Below are positions 29,878-39,692 of a DNA stretch of 64,000 nt, one piece after another. The stretch lies in contig NZ_AXVK01000020.1 of the NCBI RefSeq assembly GCF_000482485.1, positions 62,001 to 126,000 on the forward strand. The letters run 5' to 3'. The notes beneath the pieces are model-generated. The model was not told where the DNA came from and searched no databases. It saw only the letters and a list, made by a program, of their open reading frames with translations. Numbering within the stretch: the first letter of the stretch is position 1; each line of letters opens with the position of its first letter. Origin of the DNA: Paucisalibacillus globulus DSM 18846 (GTDB lineage: Bacteria; Bacillota; Bacilli; Bacillales; Amphibacillaceae). A program made the position numbers and the translations under genes.

Positions 29878-29902
29878 AAAAGAGACCATTATAGTCTCTT
29901 TA
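29878..29902 (-). terminator. Terminator after prsW
   Basis: Stem AAAGAGAC/GTCTCTTT with an intervening seven to nine-base loop, T-rich tail on the minus strand. Confidence 0.75.
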
Positions 29903-29910
29903 AAAGGTTA

Positions 29911-30546
29911 TTAATTAGCACTAGCTATTTTCATACGGTGTAATCCAAAGAACCAGAGTATAATCATAAATGGAATAACAAATGATGCCCAGTTTTCTTC
30001 TACAGAACCTAAAATAAAATTATAAAGTCCATGAAGTGTAATCGGAATAACCAAAGCTAAAGCAATATTCAAAATTCTATTTTCCGAGTTCATTTTTGCC
30101 TTACCAAAATAATAGCCCATGATTACACCAAATAAAGCATGAGAAGATACTGGAAAAATCGCTCTAGAAAAAGCATACTCTATTCCATTAACAAATAAGT
30201 AGAGGATATTTTCAATGGTTGCAAATCCTAAACTGATAGATACAGCATACACGATGCCGTCATAGTGCGCATCAAATTCTGTATGCTGAAAAATAACATA
30301 TAAAAAAATAAACCATTTAAAAAATTCTTCTAAGAATGCTACAACAAAAAAAGCTTGCACAAATAAATTTCCTATTTGATCACTAGTAAAAGCATATTGG
30401 ATGAACATAATTGGAAAAACCAGCAAACAACCATAGATAAATGTTCGAATAATTAATGGGATTGGCTCCGTAATTTTGTCCTTCAAATAGAAGAATGACA
30501 TAAGTGCAAGAGCAGGAGCAACCCCTGCAGAAATAATTCCCAACAT
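29911..30546 (-). CDS. prsW: Intramembrane protease PrsW
   Basis: 211 residues, about seven membrane helices, family PrsW. The paired Glu motif EEFFK (about 92-96) and a His in SSHALFG near 134 are the conserved catalytic positions. In B. subtilis PrsW makes the first cut in the anti-sigma factor RsiW to free SigW during envelope stress. RsiW is not in this window. Its place next to sleB matches B. subtilis (ypdC). Confidence 0.93.
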   Translation of the reverse strand: MLGIISAGVAPALALMSFFYLKDKITEPIPLIIRTFIYGCLLVFPIMFIQYAFTSDQIGNLFVQAFFVVAFLEEFFKWFIFLYVIFQHTEFDAHYDGIVYAVSISLGFATIENILYLFVNGIEYAFSRAIFPVSSHALFGVIMGYYFGKAKMNSENRILNIALALVIPITLHGLYNFILGSVEENWASFVIPFMIILWFFGLHRMKIASAN

Positions 30547-30684
30547 AATAAAACCTTCCCCTTTGACTATTACAATCGTACCATTTTACAACAAGAATGA
30601 ACATACATTATTTTAAATATTAGGGGTACGAGTATGGTTTGGGGAAAATTATAAATTCTAATACGAGAAAAGTAGGTGTGCATT

Positions 30685-31656
30685 TTGAAAAAAATAATAA
30701 TCATACATACGGGTGGAACAATATCCATGCTTGAAAATAAGGATACAGGAGAGATACATACTACGTCTGACCACCCTTTATCTAATATACCTTATGATTT
30801 CGGTACTACTATTATGGTTGATGAACATATTGCATTTTCTTTACCATCACCACACATTACACCAAGTCATATGCTTTCACTTGCAAAAACAATAGATAAT
30901 TTTCTAGTTGAATATGATGGTATTGTAGTAACGCATGGCACAGATACATTAGAAGAAACTGCTTATTTCTTAGATTTAGTACTAGATACAGAAAAACCTG
31001 TTATTTTAACTGGTGCCATGCGGTCTAGTAATGAAATTGGATCTGATGCTTTGTATAACCTTATTAGTTCTATACGTGTGGCACTCTCTTCTGATGCTTA
31101 TTCAAAAGGGGTTCTAGTTGTAATGAATGATGAAATCCATAGCGCAATTAATGTTACAAAGACCTCTACTAGTAATATTGCAACATTCCAAAGTCCACAA
31201 TATGGTCCTATTGGGATTATCACAAAGGAATCAATTATTTTTCATCATCAATTAGTAACCAGAACAACGTATCCAGTAGAAAATATTTCAAAGCGAGTAT
31301 TTTTATTGAAGGCATACGCAGGGATGGACAGCAAATTGTTTGAATTGATTCATGTTGGTAACCCAGATGGTCTGATTATTGAGGGACTTGGACAAGGAAA
31401 CTTACCAAAAGAAACTATACCTGCAATTCAAAAGTTATTAAAGGATAATATCCCAATTGTATTGGTCTCAAGAAGCTTTCGAGGAACTGTTGGACCAACT
31501 TATGCTTACGAAGGTGGCGGTAAACAATTAAAGGATATGGGTGTTATATTTACAAATGGGTTAACCGGTCCTAAGGCAAGGTTAAAGTTATTAATTGCAC
31601 TAGAGAATAACGCAGATTATATGATTTTACGGGATATCTTTGAAAAAGAGTTTTAA
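30685..31656 (+). CDS. ansA: Type I L-asparaginase
   Basis: 323 residues, cytoplasmic-type asparaginase converting asparagine to aspartate and ammonia. The N-terminal catalytic Thr lies in HTGGTISM (about residues 8-15) and the second in THGTDTLEETA near 88-98. I used TTG at 30685, seven bases after AGGTG, giving MKKIIIIHTGGT; a GTG three codons earlier has no room for a ribosome site. Plus-strand gene, convergent with ypdA. No AnsR-like regulator or ansB is adjacent. Confidence 0.93.
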   Translation: MKKIIIIHTGGTISMLENKDTGEIHTTSDHPLSNIPYDFGTTIMVDEHIAFSLPSPHITPSHMLSLAKTIDNFLVEYDGIVVTHGTDTLEETAYFLDLVLDTEKPVILTGAMRSSNEIGSDALYNLISSIRVALSSDAYSKGVLVVMNDEIHSAINVTKTSTSNIATFQSPQYGPIGIITKESIIFHHQLVTRTTYPVENISKRVFLLKAYAGMDSKLFELIHVGNPDGLIIEGLGQGNLPKETIPAIQKLLKDNIPIVLVSRSFRGTVGPTYAYEGGGKQLKDMGVIFTNGLTGPKARLKLLIALENNADYMILRDIFEKEF

Positions 31657-31666
31657 ATTACACTAT

Positions 31667-31697
31667 AAGGGCATCTGCATACGTGTGCAGTGCCCTT
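31667..31697. terminator. Bidirectional terminator between ansA and ypdA
   Basis: AAGGGCA...TGCCCTT outer stem with an inner CTGCA/TGCAG stem and a T-rich tail on the plus strand; lies between two convergent genes. Confidence 0.8.
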
Positions 31698-31734
31698 ATT
31701 TTCTAATTAATATTGAATAAATTTCCTTTTCTCA

Positions 31735-32715
31735 TTAATCAATACGATCTGCTATAGTGTTAGCAATTTTCCCTCCATGAAATCTTCCATTTTCTATAAA
31801 TATTTCATTGTTATTATTCCCCGCTGCAACTACACCCGCTACAAATACATTTTTAATATTCGTTTCGTATGTTTCCTCATTATAAATAGGTTTACCATTC
31901 TCGTGATTAAACTGAACGCCAATTTCCTTAATTAAATCAAAATTCGGACGATATCCAGTCATTGCAAAAACAAAGTCATTATCAATAATATATTCCTTGT
32001 CATTGACTTTATAATATACATGGTCATCTGTAATTTTTGTCACATGCGCATTAAATTCCATTTGAATAATGTCTTTACGAACTAAAGAATCAAAATCTGG
32101 TAGAATCCACGGTTTTATACTAGTAGAATACTTGTCCCCTCGATAAAGGACCGTAATATTCGCTCCAGCTTTATGAAGTTCTAAAGCTGCGTCAACTGCT
32201 GAATTTTTCCCACCGATGACTACAATATTTTTGTTATAGTATGAGTGTCCTTCTTTAAAATAGTGCATAACTTTTTCTAACTGTTCACCAGGAATATTCA
32301 TATAGTTTGGTTGATCATAGTACCCAGTTGCTATAATGACATGCTTTGAATAGTATTCTTCTTTCCCACCAGAGAAATGCTCGGTAGTAATGACAAATTC
32401 ATTGTTCACTTTCCTTAGTGATGTTACTAATTCATAGGCATGAACCCGTAATTGCATTCTTTTAGCTACGTTGCGATAGTATGCTAAAGCCTGATTTCTT
32501 ACTGGCTTTTGTCTTTCAGTAATAAAAGGAATTTCTCCAATTTCAAGTTTTTCACTTGAACTAAAGAATGTTTGATGTGTTGGATAATTATATATCGAAT
32601 TTACAATATTTCCTTTTTCAATTAGTAAAGCGTCAATACCTTTTTCTTTCAGTGCTATAGCACTTGCAAGCCCACATGGACCTGCCCCAATAATGATGAC
32701 TTTCTCTTTATGCAT
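31735..32715 (-). CDS. ypdA: Bacilliredoxin reductase YpdA
   Basis: 326 residues, an FAD- and NADPH-dependent reductase of the YpdA/Bdr family that reduces bacilliredoxins in the bacillithiol system. The FAD loop GAGPCGLAS is at about residues 10-18 with the conserved Cys, and a second dinucleotide loop VVIGGKNSAVDAA lies near 165. It lacks the CxxC of thioredoxin reductase, as the family does. ATG at 32715 is used: 11 bases after AAAGGA and in line with relatives. Confidence 0.92.
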   Translation of the reverse strand: MHKEKVIIIGAGPCGLASAIALKEKGIDALLIEKGNIVNSIYNYPTHQTFFSSSEKLEIGEIPFITERQKPVRNQALAYYRNVAKRMQLRVHAYELVTSLRKVNNEFVITTEHFSGGKEEYYSKHVIIATGYYDQPNYMNIPGEQLEKVMHYFKEGHSYYNKNIVVIGGKNSAVDAALELHKAGANITVLYRGDKYSTSIKPWILPDFDSLVRKDIIQMEFNAHVTKITDDHVYYKVNDKEYIIDNDFVFAMTGYRPNFDLIKEIGVQFNHENGKPIYNEETYETNIKNVFVAGVVAAGNNNNEIFIENGRFHGGKIANTIADRID

Positions 32716-32779
32716 TTTCTCGCACATCCTTTATAAAAATGAACTGAATTTAAACTGTTGTTAATTATACAATTTGTAT

Positions 32780-33112
32780 AAACTGTGCGGTAACTAGGGA
32801 CTTTGTGTGGAGCAACTAACCCGCGGGGCAAATATACTTCGCTGATGTAGATTAACAGCACTTATGACTGAAAACATGTGATAAAACAATCTTCATTTAG
32901 AAAGCTACTACTAGCGCAGGCAGAATACGGAGACTCCTCGAAAATAAAAACCTATTTTCTTCGTGCGATGTCTTGCTACCGAAGCCTTCCTTGGGACTGC
33001 GATTACTCGCCCCACCGAAAACATTTGTCCTACGGGAATAGCACGAGTCCGAAGACCCCGCAGCGGTGTCTTAGCACTACACTAACCTCTTATTAAAGTT
33101 ACCGCACAGTTT
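32780..33112. mobile_element. MITE-like non-coding element, copy B
   Basis: About 333 bp bounded by AAACTGTGCGGTAACT (32780-32795) and its exact complement (33097-33112), the same ends as copy A at 1042-1431. Blocks 32910-32937 and 33028-33068 match a single continuous block of copy A on the other strand. They are split here by about 90 bp that A lacks. No credible ORF. It fills the ypdA-gudB gap. Confidence 0.7.
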
Positions 33113-33165
33113 CAATCAAGAGTCAAATAAATTGCAATTGCCATTGTGAAAACCGCCAGAAATTA

Positions 33166-33199
33166 AAAACTCTTATCATACGTATATGATAAGAGTTTT
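33166..33199 (-). terminator. Terminator after gudB
   Basis: Perfect 15-bp stem (AAAACTCTTATCATA and complement) with a four-base loop, 28 bases after the gudB stop. Confidence 0.88.
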
Positions 33200-33226
33200 G
33201 AGTCATTTTTTCCAATAAACTGACCT

Positions 33227-34510
33227 CTATACCCATCCTCGGAAACGAGATGCTTCAGCCATTTTTCTTACACCAACCATATATGCTGAAAGTCGCATAT
33301 CAACTTTCCTGGTTTGTGCTGTTTCATAGATTGTATTAAAGGACTTAACCATTGTTTTAAGTAGCTTTTCTTCAATTTCTTCCTCTGACCAATAATAACC
33401 TTGGTTATTTTGCACCCATTCAAAGTAAGAAACTGTCACTCCACCAGCAGAAGCAAGTACATCAGGTACTAACAAGATTCCTCTTTCCGTTAATATCTTA
33501 GTTGCTTCTGTTGTAGTTGGTCCGTTTGCGGCTTCTACAACGATTGACGCTTTAATATTATGTGCGTTTTCTTTAGTAATTTGGTTCTCTACCGCTGCAG
33601 GAACTAAAATGTCACATTCACTTTCTAATAATTCTTTATTAGTAATCGTATTATTGAATAATTTAGTTACAGTTCCAAAACTATCACGTCGATCAAGTAA
33701 GTAATCAATATCTAATCCTTCTGGGTCATAAAGTGCGCCATAAGCATCAGAAATTCCTACCACAATTGCACCCTCATCGTGTAAAAACTTAGATAAGAAG
33801 CTACCAGCATTACCAAATCCTTGTACAATCACTTTTGCACCTTTAACACTTAGATTACGCTTTTTGGCTGCTTCATTAATACAAATTGTAACACCTTTTG
33901 CCGTTGCAGATTCTCTACCATGAGACCCGCCTAGAACAATTGGTTTTCCTGTGATAAAGCCAGGGCTATTAAATTCATCCATTCTACTGTATTCATCCAT
34001 CATCCATGCCATAATCTGTGAATTTGTGAATACGTCTGGAGCAGGAATATCTTTTGTTGGTCCAACAATTTGACTAATTGCTCTTACATAACCACGGCTC
34101 AGTGCCTCTAGTTCACGGAAAGACATTTCACGCGGATCACAGATAATTCCACCTTTACCACCACCATATGGTAAATCCACAATACCTGCTTTTAAACTCA
34201 TCCAAATGGATAAAGCCTTTACTTCATTCTCAGTAACATCTGGGTGGAATCTTATTCCCCCTTTAGTTGGTCCAACTGCATCATTGTGTTGTGCACGATA
34301 TCCAGTGAAGATTTTTGTCGAACCGTCATCCATACGGATAGGAATCCTTACCGTCATCATACGAAGAGGCTCTTTTAATAACTCGTAAACTTCATCAGGG
34401 TAACCCAACTTCTCCAGTGCGTTTTTTATTGTAGCTTGAGTTGAACTTAGAACATCATCCAATTGATTATTTCTCTCTTTGGTAGTATCTGCTGCTTTAT
34501 CGGCCACCAT
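33227..34510 (-). CDS. gudB: NAD-specific glutamate dehydrogenase
   Basis: 427 residues. Deaminates glutamate to 2-oxoglutarate. The GGAKGG-type motif appears as PYGGGKGGI near 113-121, and the Rossmann loop GFGNAGSF near 217. The laboratory B. subtilis 168 allele carries a 9-bp duplication that inactivates it; I see no such triplet repeat near the ENEVKALS segment, so this copy looks active. AGGAGG site before the ATG. Neighbours ypdA and ypbH match B. subtilis. Confidence 0.95.
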   Translation of the reverse strand: MVADKAADTTKERNNQLDDVLSSTQATIKNALEKLGYPDEVYELLKEPLRMMTVRIPIRMDDGSTKIFTGYRAQHNDAVGPTKGGIRFHPDVTENEVKALSIWMSLKAGIVDLPYGGGKGGIICDPREMSFRELEALSRGYVRAISQIVGPTKDIPAPDVFTNSQIMAWMMDEYSRMDEFNSPGFITGKPIVLGGSHGRESATAKGVTICINEAAKKRNLSVKGAKVIVQGFGNAGSFLSKFLHDEGAIVVGISDAYGALYDPEGLDIDYLLDRRDSFGTVTKLFNNTITNKELLESECDILVPAAVENQITKENAHNIKASIVVEAANGPTTTEATKILTERGILLVPDVLASAGGVTVSYFEWVQNNQGYYWSEEEIEEKLLKTMVKSFNTIYETAQTRKVDMRLSAYMVGVRKMAEASRFRGWV

Positions 34511-34564
34511 GAATTTACCTCCTAAAAAACTTATAAATATTTATAATAGCTATTCTCAGAGATT

Positions 34565-34592
34565 AGTATACACTTTAAATACAAATATGCAA
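34565..34592 (-). promoter_or_regulatory. Likely SigA promoter of gudB
   Basis: TTGCAT and TATACT on the minus strand with a 16-base spacer, about 55 bases before the gudB ATG. Confidence 0.45.
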
Positions 34593-34681
34593 TACAAAAC
34601 CCTTATGAAATTTCAAAAAAATGAAAGCGCTTCATACTTCCTTAGTATTATATTATTTAATTCTTTATTCATACCTTGGTC

Positions 34682-35263
34682 CTAATCATTAAAAGCCTTC
34701 ATAATTGTTTGTATTGCATCTGTTTCGATGATTACTTTACCATATTCTTTTAATCGGAAAGAGGTAACTATGCTTGGACTAGCAAATTCAGACATTAATG
34801 CAATTATATTTTCCTTATTATTACCATTCAATTCATCACGATTTAGTAACATATAATATCTACTCCCCATATAAAATATCTGTCCACCATTCACGGAAAG
34901 CGTATTTAAATAGGAACTTAGTTGAATAATATGTTCGAAGTCATCAAATGAAAAAATTAATTCTTTGCTCTCATCTAGTGTCACTTTCATTTCAATGAAA
35001 TCCTCATCCCAATCTATATTATCAAAGTTTTGAGTAACTATGACATGCATTCCCTGTGCTTGCATTAAATATACTTGGACGTACAACTTTCCTTCAAGTT
35101 CAAAACCAAGCTCGGAACTTGCTTCATACATTACGTCTGTAAAAAGATTTTGGATGCTTGACGCATCCGATAAAAACTCCTCTTTATTAAATCCCCGTTC
35201 TACCAGATCGTCAAAAGTCAAAAATATTGTAAATTGACTACTGGACACCCTTTCGATTCGCAC
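34682..35263 (-). CDS. mecB: Adaptor protein MecA 2 (YpbH/MecB)
   Basis: 193 residues of the MecA family. Adaptors of this family bring substrates such as ComK to the ClpC protease. The N-terminal substrate-binding domain (residues 1-70), a variable linker and the C-terminal ClpC-binding domain (about 105-193) are seen. This is the YpbH paralog by position beside gudB, not MecA itself, which lies near spx. GTG start seven bases after GGAGG. Confidence 0.9.
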   Translation of the reverse strand: MRIERVSSSQFTIFLTFDDLVERGFNKEEFLSDASSIQNLFTDVMYEASSELGFELEGKLYVQVYLMQAQGMHVIVTQNFDNIDWDEDFIEMKVTLDESKELIFSFDDFEHIIQLSSYLNTLSVNGGQIFYMGSRYYMLLNRDELNGNNKENIIALMSEFASPSIVTSFRLKEYGKVIIETDAIQTIMKAFND

Positions 35264-35765
35264 ATAGCATCCTCCTCAAAATAACAAATAAAATCAAATA
35301 CTCAGGGAATGACCCATTTTCGACCTAAAACGGTTAATTTCTTTTTATTAGTATATGCTGTTTTAAAAATTGTTGAACGATAAACAACCTTATTCTTATT
35401 AACTTTATGTATCAGATTTCTGATTGTATTATATTTGAAGTGGGTCAGAATACACTTCATGTTTAGTATGTGTATTCCGACCCTTCTGTATATAGTCAAT
35501 ACCATTGTTCTTTGAAAACTAGATATAGGAGGTTGTGACAAGTAGTGCTTTGTCACGTAAAATATCTAAGCTTTAAAGCAAAACTACTCAGGCGAAGAAA
35601 AAAGGGTTCACTAAAATAGTGAAAGTCGAACTTAGTAGCCTAAAAGTAGTCCTAAAGGTGTTCGCCAATAGGATATCAGCGGTGGGTTTACCGCCACTTG
35701 TAGTCAATGTACGTATGCATCAACCCAGAAGCTTTTTCATGACTTCAGTTATAAGAGGGTCCTAA
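35264..35765. other. Hairpin-rich non-coding stretch with boxA-like motif
   Basis: About 500 bp without a credible gene. Three features stand out. A 14-bp near-perfect stem lies at 35442-35483 (one G-T pair) with no T run. The motif TTGTTCTTTGAAAACT at 35505-35520 looks like the boxA antitermination region of rRNA leaders and spacers. A run of further stems follows (GTGACAA/TTGTCAC at 35535-35556, GCGGT/ACCGC at 35679-35694). It occupies the place where B. subtilis has the end of ypbE, ypbF and ypbG. It could be a structured RNA, an rRNA-operon remnant or the end of a decayed IS200/IS605-type element; I cannot decide. Confidence 0.4.
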
Positions 35766-36101
35766 CTAGATAGTTAATACTAGGTCTCCATAAAATAATA
35801 GCATCCCGATAACCGTCAGTAGTAAAACTACAACGATGATTAATCTAATGAATGGTCTACTTAGTTTAACGTGTGTTCTATTTTTCTTTTGGCTGTGTAC
35901 TTCTTTTCTAGGGGGAAGATTTAATACATCCATTGTTTTTTCATCATATTCCTCTTGATTAAGTGCTTCATCATTCATAATGAGATTTTGTTCATTATCG
36001 AAACCAGGCTTTTTCTCTTCAACATTATGGTTGTTTACCTCTTGAAGAAGTTCTCTTAGTTCTTTTGCTTGATCATTGCTATCTGTTTTTACATCTTCCA
36101 T
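35766..36101 (-). CDS. Short YpbE-like membrane protein without LysM domain
   Basis: 111 residues: an acidic, Asn/Gln/Glu-rich cytoplasmic part, a basic patch, and one C-terminal membrane helix (about 88-107), then the end. Position after ypbD and the layout (charged N-terminus, then a helix) fit YpbE. However, B. subtilis YpbE, from memory, continues into an external LysM domain, which is missing here. ATG at 36101 sits one base after the ypbD stop, with GGGGTG upstream. No frameshift that would restore a LysM domain was found downstream. Confidence 0.65.
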   Translation of the reverse strand: MEDVKTDSNDQAKELRELLQEVNNHNVEEKKPGFDNEQNLIMNDEALNQEEYDEKTMDVLNLPPRKEVHSQKKNRTHVKLSRPFIRLIIVVVLLLTVIGMLLFYGDLVLTI

Positions 36102-36102
36102 C

Positions 36103-36678
36103 TTAGTCACCCCATATCTTAAAACGAATAACTAACCCTAACAAAAAGTCTACAATAAAATGTGCTGTAATCGATACAAGTAAATTACCAGTAAATTCAT
36201 AAATATAACCAATAAGAAAACTAATGAAAAGTACTGATATTAAAAGTACTGGCTTTTTTAAGTAACGAATATGGAACAAGGCAAAAATGAGACTTGCTGT
36301 TACATAACCAAAAGTCGTTTGAATAATCCCTCGAAACAGTAATTCCTCGGAGAACGCTATTAAAAGTGTCAATGCAAAAATTTTTGGAAGTGATATATTA
36401 GAAAATATTCGCTGATTTATTCCACCATCATCATAATACTTTTTGGGTAATAAGGAGATCATTATGAGGTCAAGAGCTACAATAACGATTCCCGGTAGAA
36501 TACCAAGATAAACAATTTCTTTTATGTCGAATTGGAATAAGTTTGTCCACTTCATTAGACTATCAAATAATAGTAGACTAACTATGAATGAAATTAATAA
36601 AAATAGCACTTGAGTATAGATAACTGACTTTCTTAATTCCTCGTCAGTAAGCTGCTTAATAATTTCACTCTGCTTCAT
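36103..36678 (-). CDS. ypbD: CPBP family intramembrane metalloprotease YpbD
   Basis: 191 residues, six or so membrane helices, CAAX-protease/CPBP (Abi) family. Motif 1 EELLFRG lies near residues 113-119; the conserved His residues follow in FHIRY and in HFIVDF. Substrate unknown. ATG at 36678 overlaps the recS stop by four bases and has AGGGGA upstream. Operon ypbB-recS-ypbD-ypbE. Confidence 0.88.
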   Translation of the reverse strand: MKQSEIIKQLTDEELRKSVIYTQVLFLLISFIVSLLLFDSLMKWTNLFQFDIKEIVYLGILPGIVIVALDLIMISLLPKKYYDDGGINQRIFSNISLPKIFALTLLIAFSEELLFRGIIQTTFGYVTASLIFALFHIRYLKKPVLLISVLFISFLIGYIYEFTGNLLVSITAHFIVDFLLGLVIRFKIWGD

Positions 36679-38210
36679 TTGGATTCCCCTACTACTAACA
36701 AATGTTTCAGCTTCTTCTCCCATGTTGGAATTGTTACATGCCTTTTTGTTTGTTCTGGTTTGAAATCTTGCAAACGGATCCCACAATTACTACAACATAG
36801 CTCTTCTACCTTGGTATGACCATTTTGAAATTTTATATAGAGTCCATTCCTTAAACAGGTATTTGAATGTATCCAATTCAACATTTCGTTTAGCTTCGCT
36901 TGTTTTAAAAATAATCGTTCATCGCGAATGTTTTTTATATATTTAAATGATTCATCTAATTTACTTTCATCATATTTTAAACCATTTTCAATCTTTATGC
37001 CATGTTTTTCTAATTGGGATGAAATAAAACGCCATTGTACTTCACTTATTTCAAAAATCGTCTGTATCTCCACTATTTCAGTAGGAAGAGTTTTTTTTGC
37101 ACCTCTATACGCAAGTAATAATTGATGAGCCCGAATCAAATCTTTATCAGAAGGTAATTCACTTTCTATCATTTGTTGTGGTAAAAAAGAGTCTTGCCTA
37201 CAGTATAACAGGATACTAATACTTGGATTACCGTCTCTTCCTGCTCTACCAATCTCTTGAATATACGATTCTATTTGACCTGGAAAATGATAATGAAATA
37301 CAAAACGGATATTATTTTTATTGATTCCCATACCAAATGCACTTGTACAACAAATGACATCTATTTGATCATTCATAAATTGTTGTTGTATAGCAACGCG
37401 GTCCATTTGTTCCATGCCACCATGGTAAAAGGCTATTCGATGTTCTGGCAGTCTCTCTGATAAGAGATGCGATACATTCTCTGTAGCATTCTTACTTGAA
37501 AAATAGATAAGAGTAGGAACATGATGCACGGATAGAACACTAGTAATTATGTCTAGTTTTTCTTCGTTATTCATTACTTCTTGAATAGTTAATGCAATAT
37601 TACTGCGATCCATCGGGAATATATGCTTATTCATTGGGCGCCCAAGGGATTTAATAATGTCATCTTGTACTTCCTTTGTGGCTGTTGCACTTAAAGCAAG
37701 TACCGGTGGATCACCTATTTGGCGGATTACCGTATTTAATTTCTGGTAATCGGGACGAAATTCGTGGCCCCACTGAGATATACAGTGCGCTTCATCGACT
37801 ACAAATAAAGATATTGTAATCTTACTCAAATAGAACTGTAATTCCTTCTGTTGCAACATTTCAGGTGATATATAAATTAATTTATATCGATGTAAAGACT
37901 TAATTATTTGTTTCCTTTTATCATAATCTAGAAAACTATTCAGAGCGACTACTTCTTTGAAATTCATTGCTTTTAATTCCTTGACTTGATCCATCATTAA
38001 CGAGATAAGTGGAGAAACAACGATTGTAACGCCTCTTAATATTCGAGCCGGTAACTGATAGCATATCGATTTTCCAGTTCCAGTAGGAAGAATCCCTAAA
38101 ACATCCTTACTATCTAATACATCAGAAATAATTTCCTTTTGACCAACTCTAAATTCAGAATATCCAAAATAAGTTTCTAACTTCTTTTCTAAAGATAGTG
38201 TTTTAGACAT
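36675..38210 (-). CDS. recS: RecQ-family DNA helicase (RecS)
   Basis: 511 residues, 3'-5' DNA helicase of the RecQ family. Walker A GTGKS in [12 protein letters not shown] near 41, the DEAH box [19 protein letters not shown] near 140, and helicase C motifs including the [10 protein letters not shown] stretch are intact. A cysteine cluster near 480-490 (CCSNCG) may bind zinc. It lacks a C-terminal HRDC domain, matching the RecS (ypbC) type rather than RecQ (yocI). ATG at 38210 is nine bases after GGAGG and overlaps ypbB by 8 bp. Confidence 0.93.
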   Translation of the reverse strand: MSKTLSLEKKLETYFGYSEFRVGQKEIISDVLDSKDVLGILPTGTGKSICYQLPARILRGVTIVVSPLISLMMDQVKELKAMNFKEVVALNSFLDYDKRKQIIKSLHRYKLIYISPEMLQQKELQFYLSKITISLFVVDEAHCISQWGHEFRPDYQKLNTVIRQIGDPPVLALSATATKEVQDDIIKSLGRPMNKHIFPMDRSNIALTIQEVMNNEEKLDIITSVLSVHHVPTLIYFSSKNATENVSHLLSERLPEHRIAFYHGGMEQMDRVAIQQQFMNDQIDVICCTSAFGMGINKNNIRFVFHYHFPGQIESYIQEIGRAGRDGNPSISILLYCRQDSFLPQQMIESELPSDKDLIRAHQLLLAYRGAKKTLPTEIVEIQTIFEISEVQWRFISSQLEKHGIKIENGLKYDESKLDESFKYIKNIRDERLFLKQAKLNEMLNWIHSNTCLRNGLYIKFQNGHTKVEELCCSNCGIRLQDFKPEQTKRHVTIPTWEKKLKHLLVVGESK

Positions 38211-39270
38211 GAATTTCATCCTCCGGTAAAAGTTCCTTTAACCTCGCTAATATAAGCCTTATCTGAAAATAACTAATAGAAGAGCTACAATTTTCTTTAA
38301 TGGTTTTCAATTTAAACGTCTTATTCAATTGAATAGCTGTAATAATAGCTTCTTGTTCTTCCTGATTTACAAAAGATTGAATTTGTAAGTTATGATCATA
38401 TAATGCGATTTCAACAATATGATCATAGATTGTATTTAATTTCAAATTTCGTATTTCTGCGATTTGTTCGATGCTTAACTGTTGCTTTAATAATTGATAG
38501 GTTTGGTTTGCCGTATTAGTTATAAACTTTTGTTGATCAAAATCTCTTATTATTTGACTCAAAATACTGTAATTTTCTCTGTTTTGATTAATTAAGGTAA
38601 TAAGTAGATGTGTAATTCCTGTTAAAAATAATAAGGCATCATCTGTTGATTGATTATATTTCTTTGCTAATTGATCCATGCTTAACCCGTAATACTGATA
38701 CCCACTTAATCTATCAACAAAAAAGTCTGCTTCTTCTTGTTTAATATGGGTAAATAATTGATAGAGCTCTTGATAAAGTTGCTCTACAATATTTGTCTGA
38801 TTATGATAGCGATAAAAATCTTTTACCCATTTCGTTACTTCCTGATTATCCACGATTGGAATAAATGCATAATTATTTACTAAAATATTGGAATAGGTTT
38901 GCACCAATAAATATAATCTTTCCCTAAATATCTTATCTTTTCCAGAAAAGGATAGTCCATTTAAATTACTAAAAAGTGGTGTTTCTTGAAAAAGTACTAG
39001 TCTCTCTTTTCCAAACCTAGTAACATGGTATCCTTCTTCCTGTTCCAATTTCTTAATCAAACCCTGTTCCAACATGCTACGAATAATGTCTATAAAGTGA
39101 TCCCTAGTTAGTGATACATGAACACCGTAATATTTTTCAAGTTGAAATATCCTTGCATCGTATACAGATTGAATGGACTTCTTTCCTGTGATAAGATGGT
39201 AGATTCCAAAAATAGATCTATTTGATTTTATTTGTGTTAAACAGTCTAAAATAATTCCTTCAACATACAT
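38203..39270 (-). CDS. ypbB: YpbB, helix-turn-helix protein
   Basis: 355 residues, soluble. The C-terminal third has a helix-turn-helix (about 270-300, [20 protein letters not shown]) of the type found at the C-terminus of RecQ-like helicases. It overlaps recS and is therefore likely a helicase partner in DNA repair; that is inference from the conserved ypbB-recS pairing. The rest has no motif I recognise. Confidence 0.85.
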   Translation of the reverse strand: MYVEGIILDCLTQIKSNRSIFGIYHLITGKKSIQSVYDARIFQLEKYYGVHVSLTRDHFIDIIRSMLEQGLIKKLEQEEGYHVTRFGKERLVLFQETPLFSNLNGLSFSGKDKIFRERLYLLVQTYSNILVNNYAFIPIVDNQEVTKWVKDFYRYHNQTNIVEQLYQELYQLFTHIKQEEADFFVDRLSGYQYYGLSMDQLAKKYNQSTDDALLFLTGITHLLITLINQNRENYSILSQIIRDFDQQKFITNTANQTYQLLKQQLSIEQIAEIRNLKLNTIYDHIVEIALYDHNLQIQSFVNQEEQEAIITAIQLNKTFKLKTIKENCSSSISYFQIRLILARLKELLPEDEIHV

Positions 39271-39321
39271 TTTATTGACTCCTCATTCAAACCTACCTCT
39301 ATCATATCATTTTAGGAGGAG

Positions 39322-39350
39322 TTGAATTATATTTTTTTTCATTTTAAAAT
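39322..39350 (+). promoter_or_regulatory. Likely SigA promoter of fer
   Basis: TTGAAT and TAAAAT with a 17-base spacer, 55 bases upstream of the fer ATG. Confidence 0.5.
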
Positions 39351-39362
39351 AGAATAGAATAG

Positions 39363-39659
<297 letters not shown>

Positions 39660-39662
39660 TAA

Positions 39663-39692
39663 TTGAACACCAACTGTTTAGTTGGTGTTCAA
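39663..39692. terminator. Bidirectional terminator between fer and the ECF gene
   Basis: Perfect 13-bp stem TTGAACACCAACT with its complement around a four-base loop, between convergent genes. Confidence 0.88.

Noticed and set aside
35302-35556. 84-residue minus-strand reading frame upstream of mecB
   Set aside because: Runs through the hairpin and boxA-like motif, no ribosome site, composition dominated by Lys/Asn/Thr as expected from AT-rich non-coding DNA.
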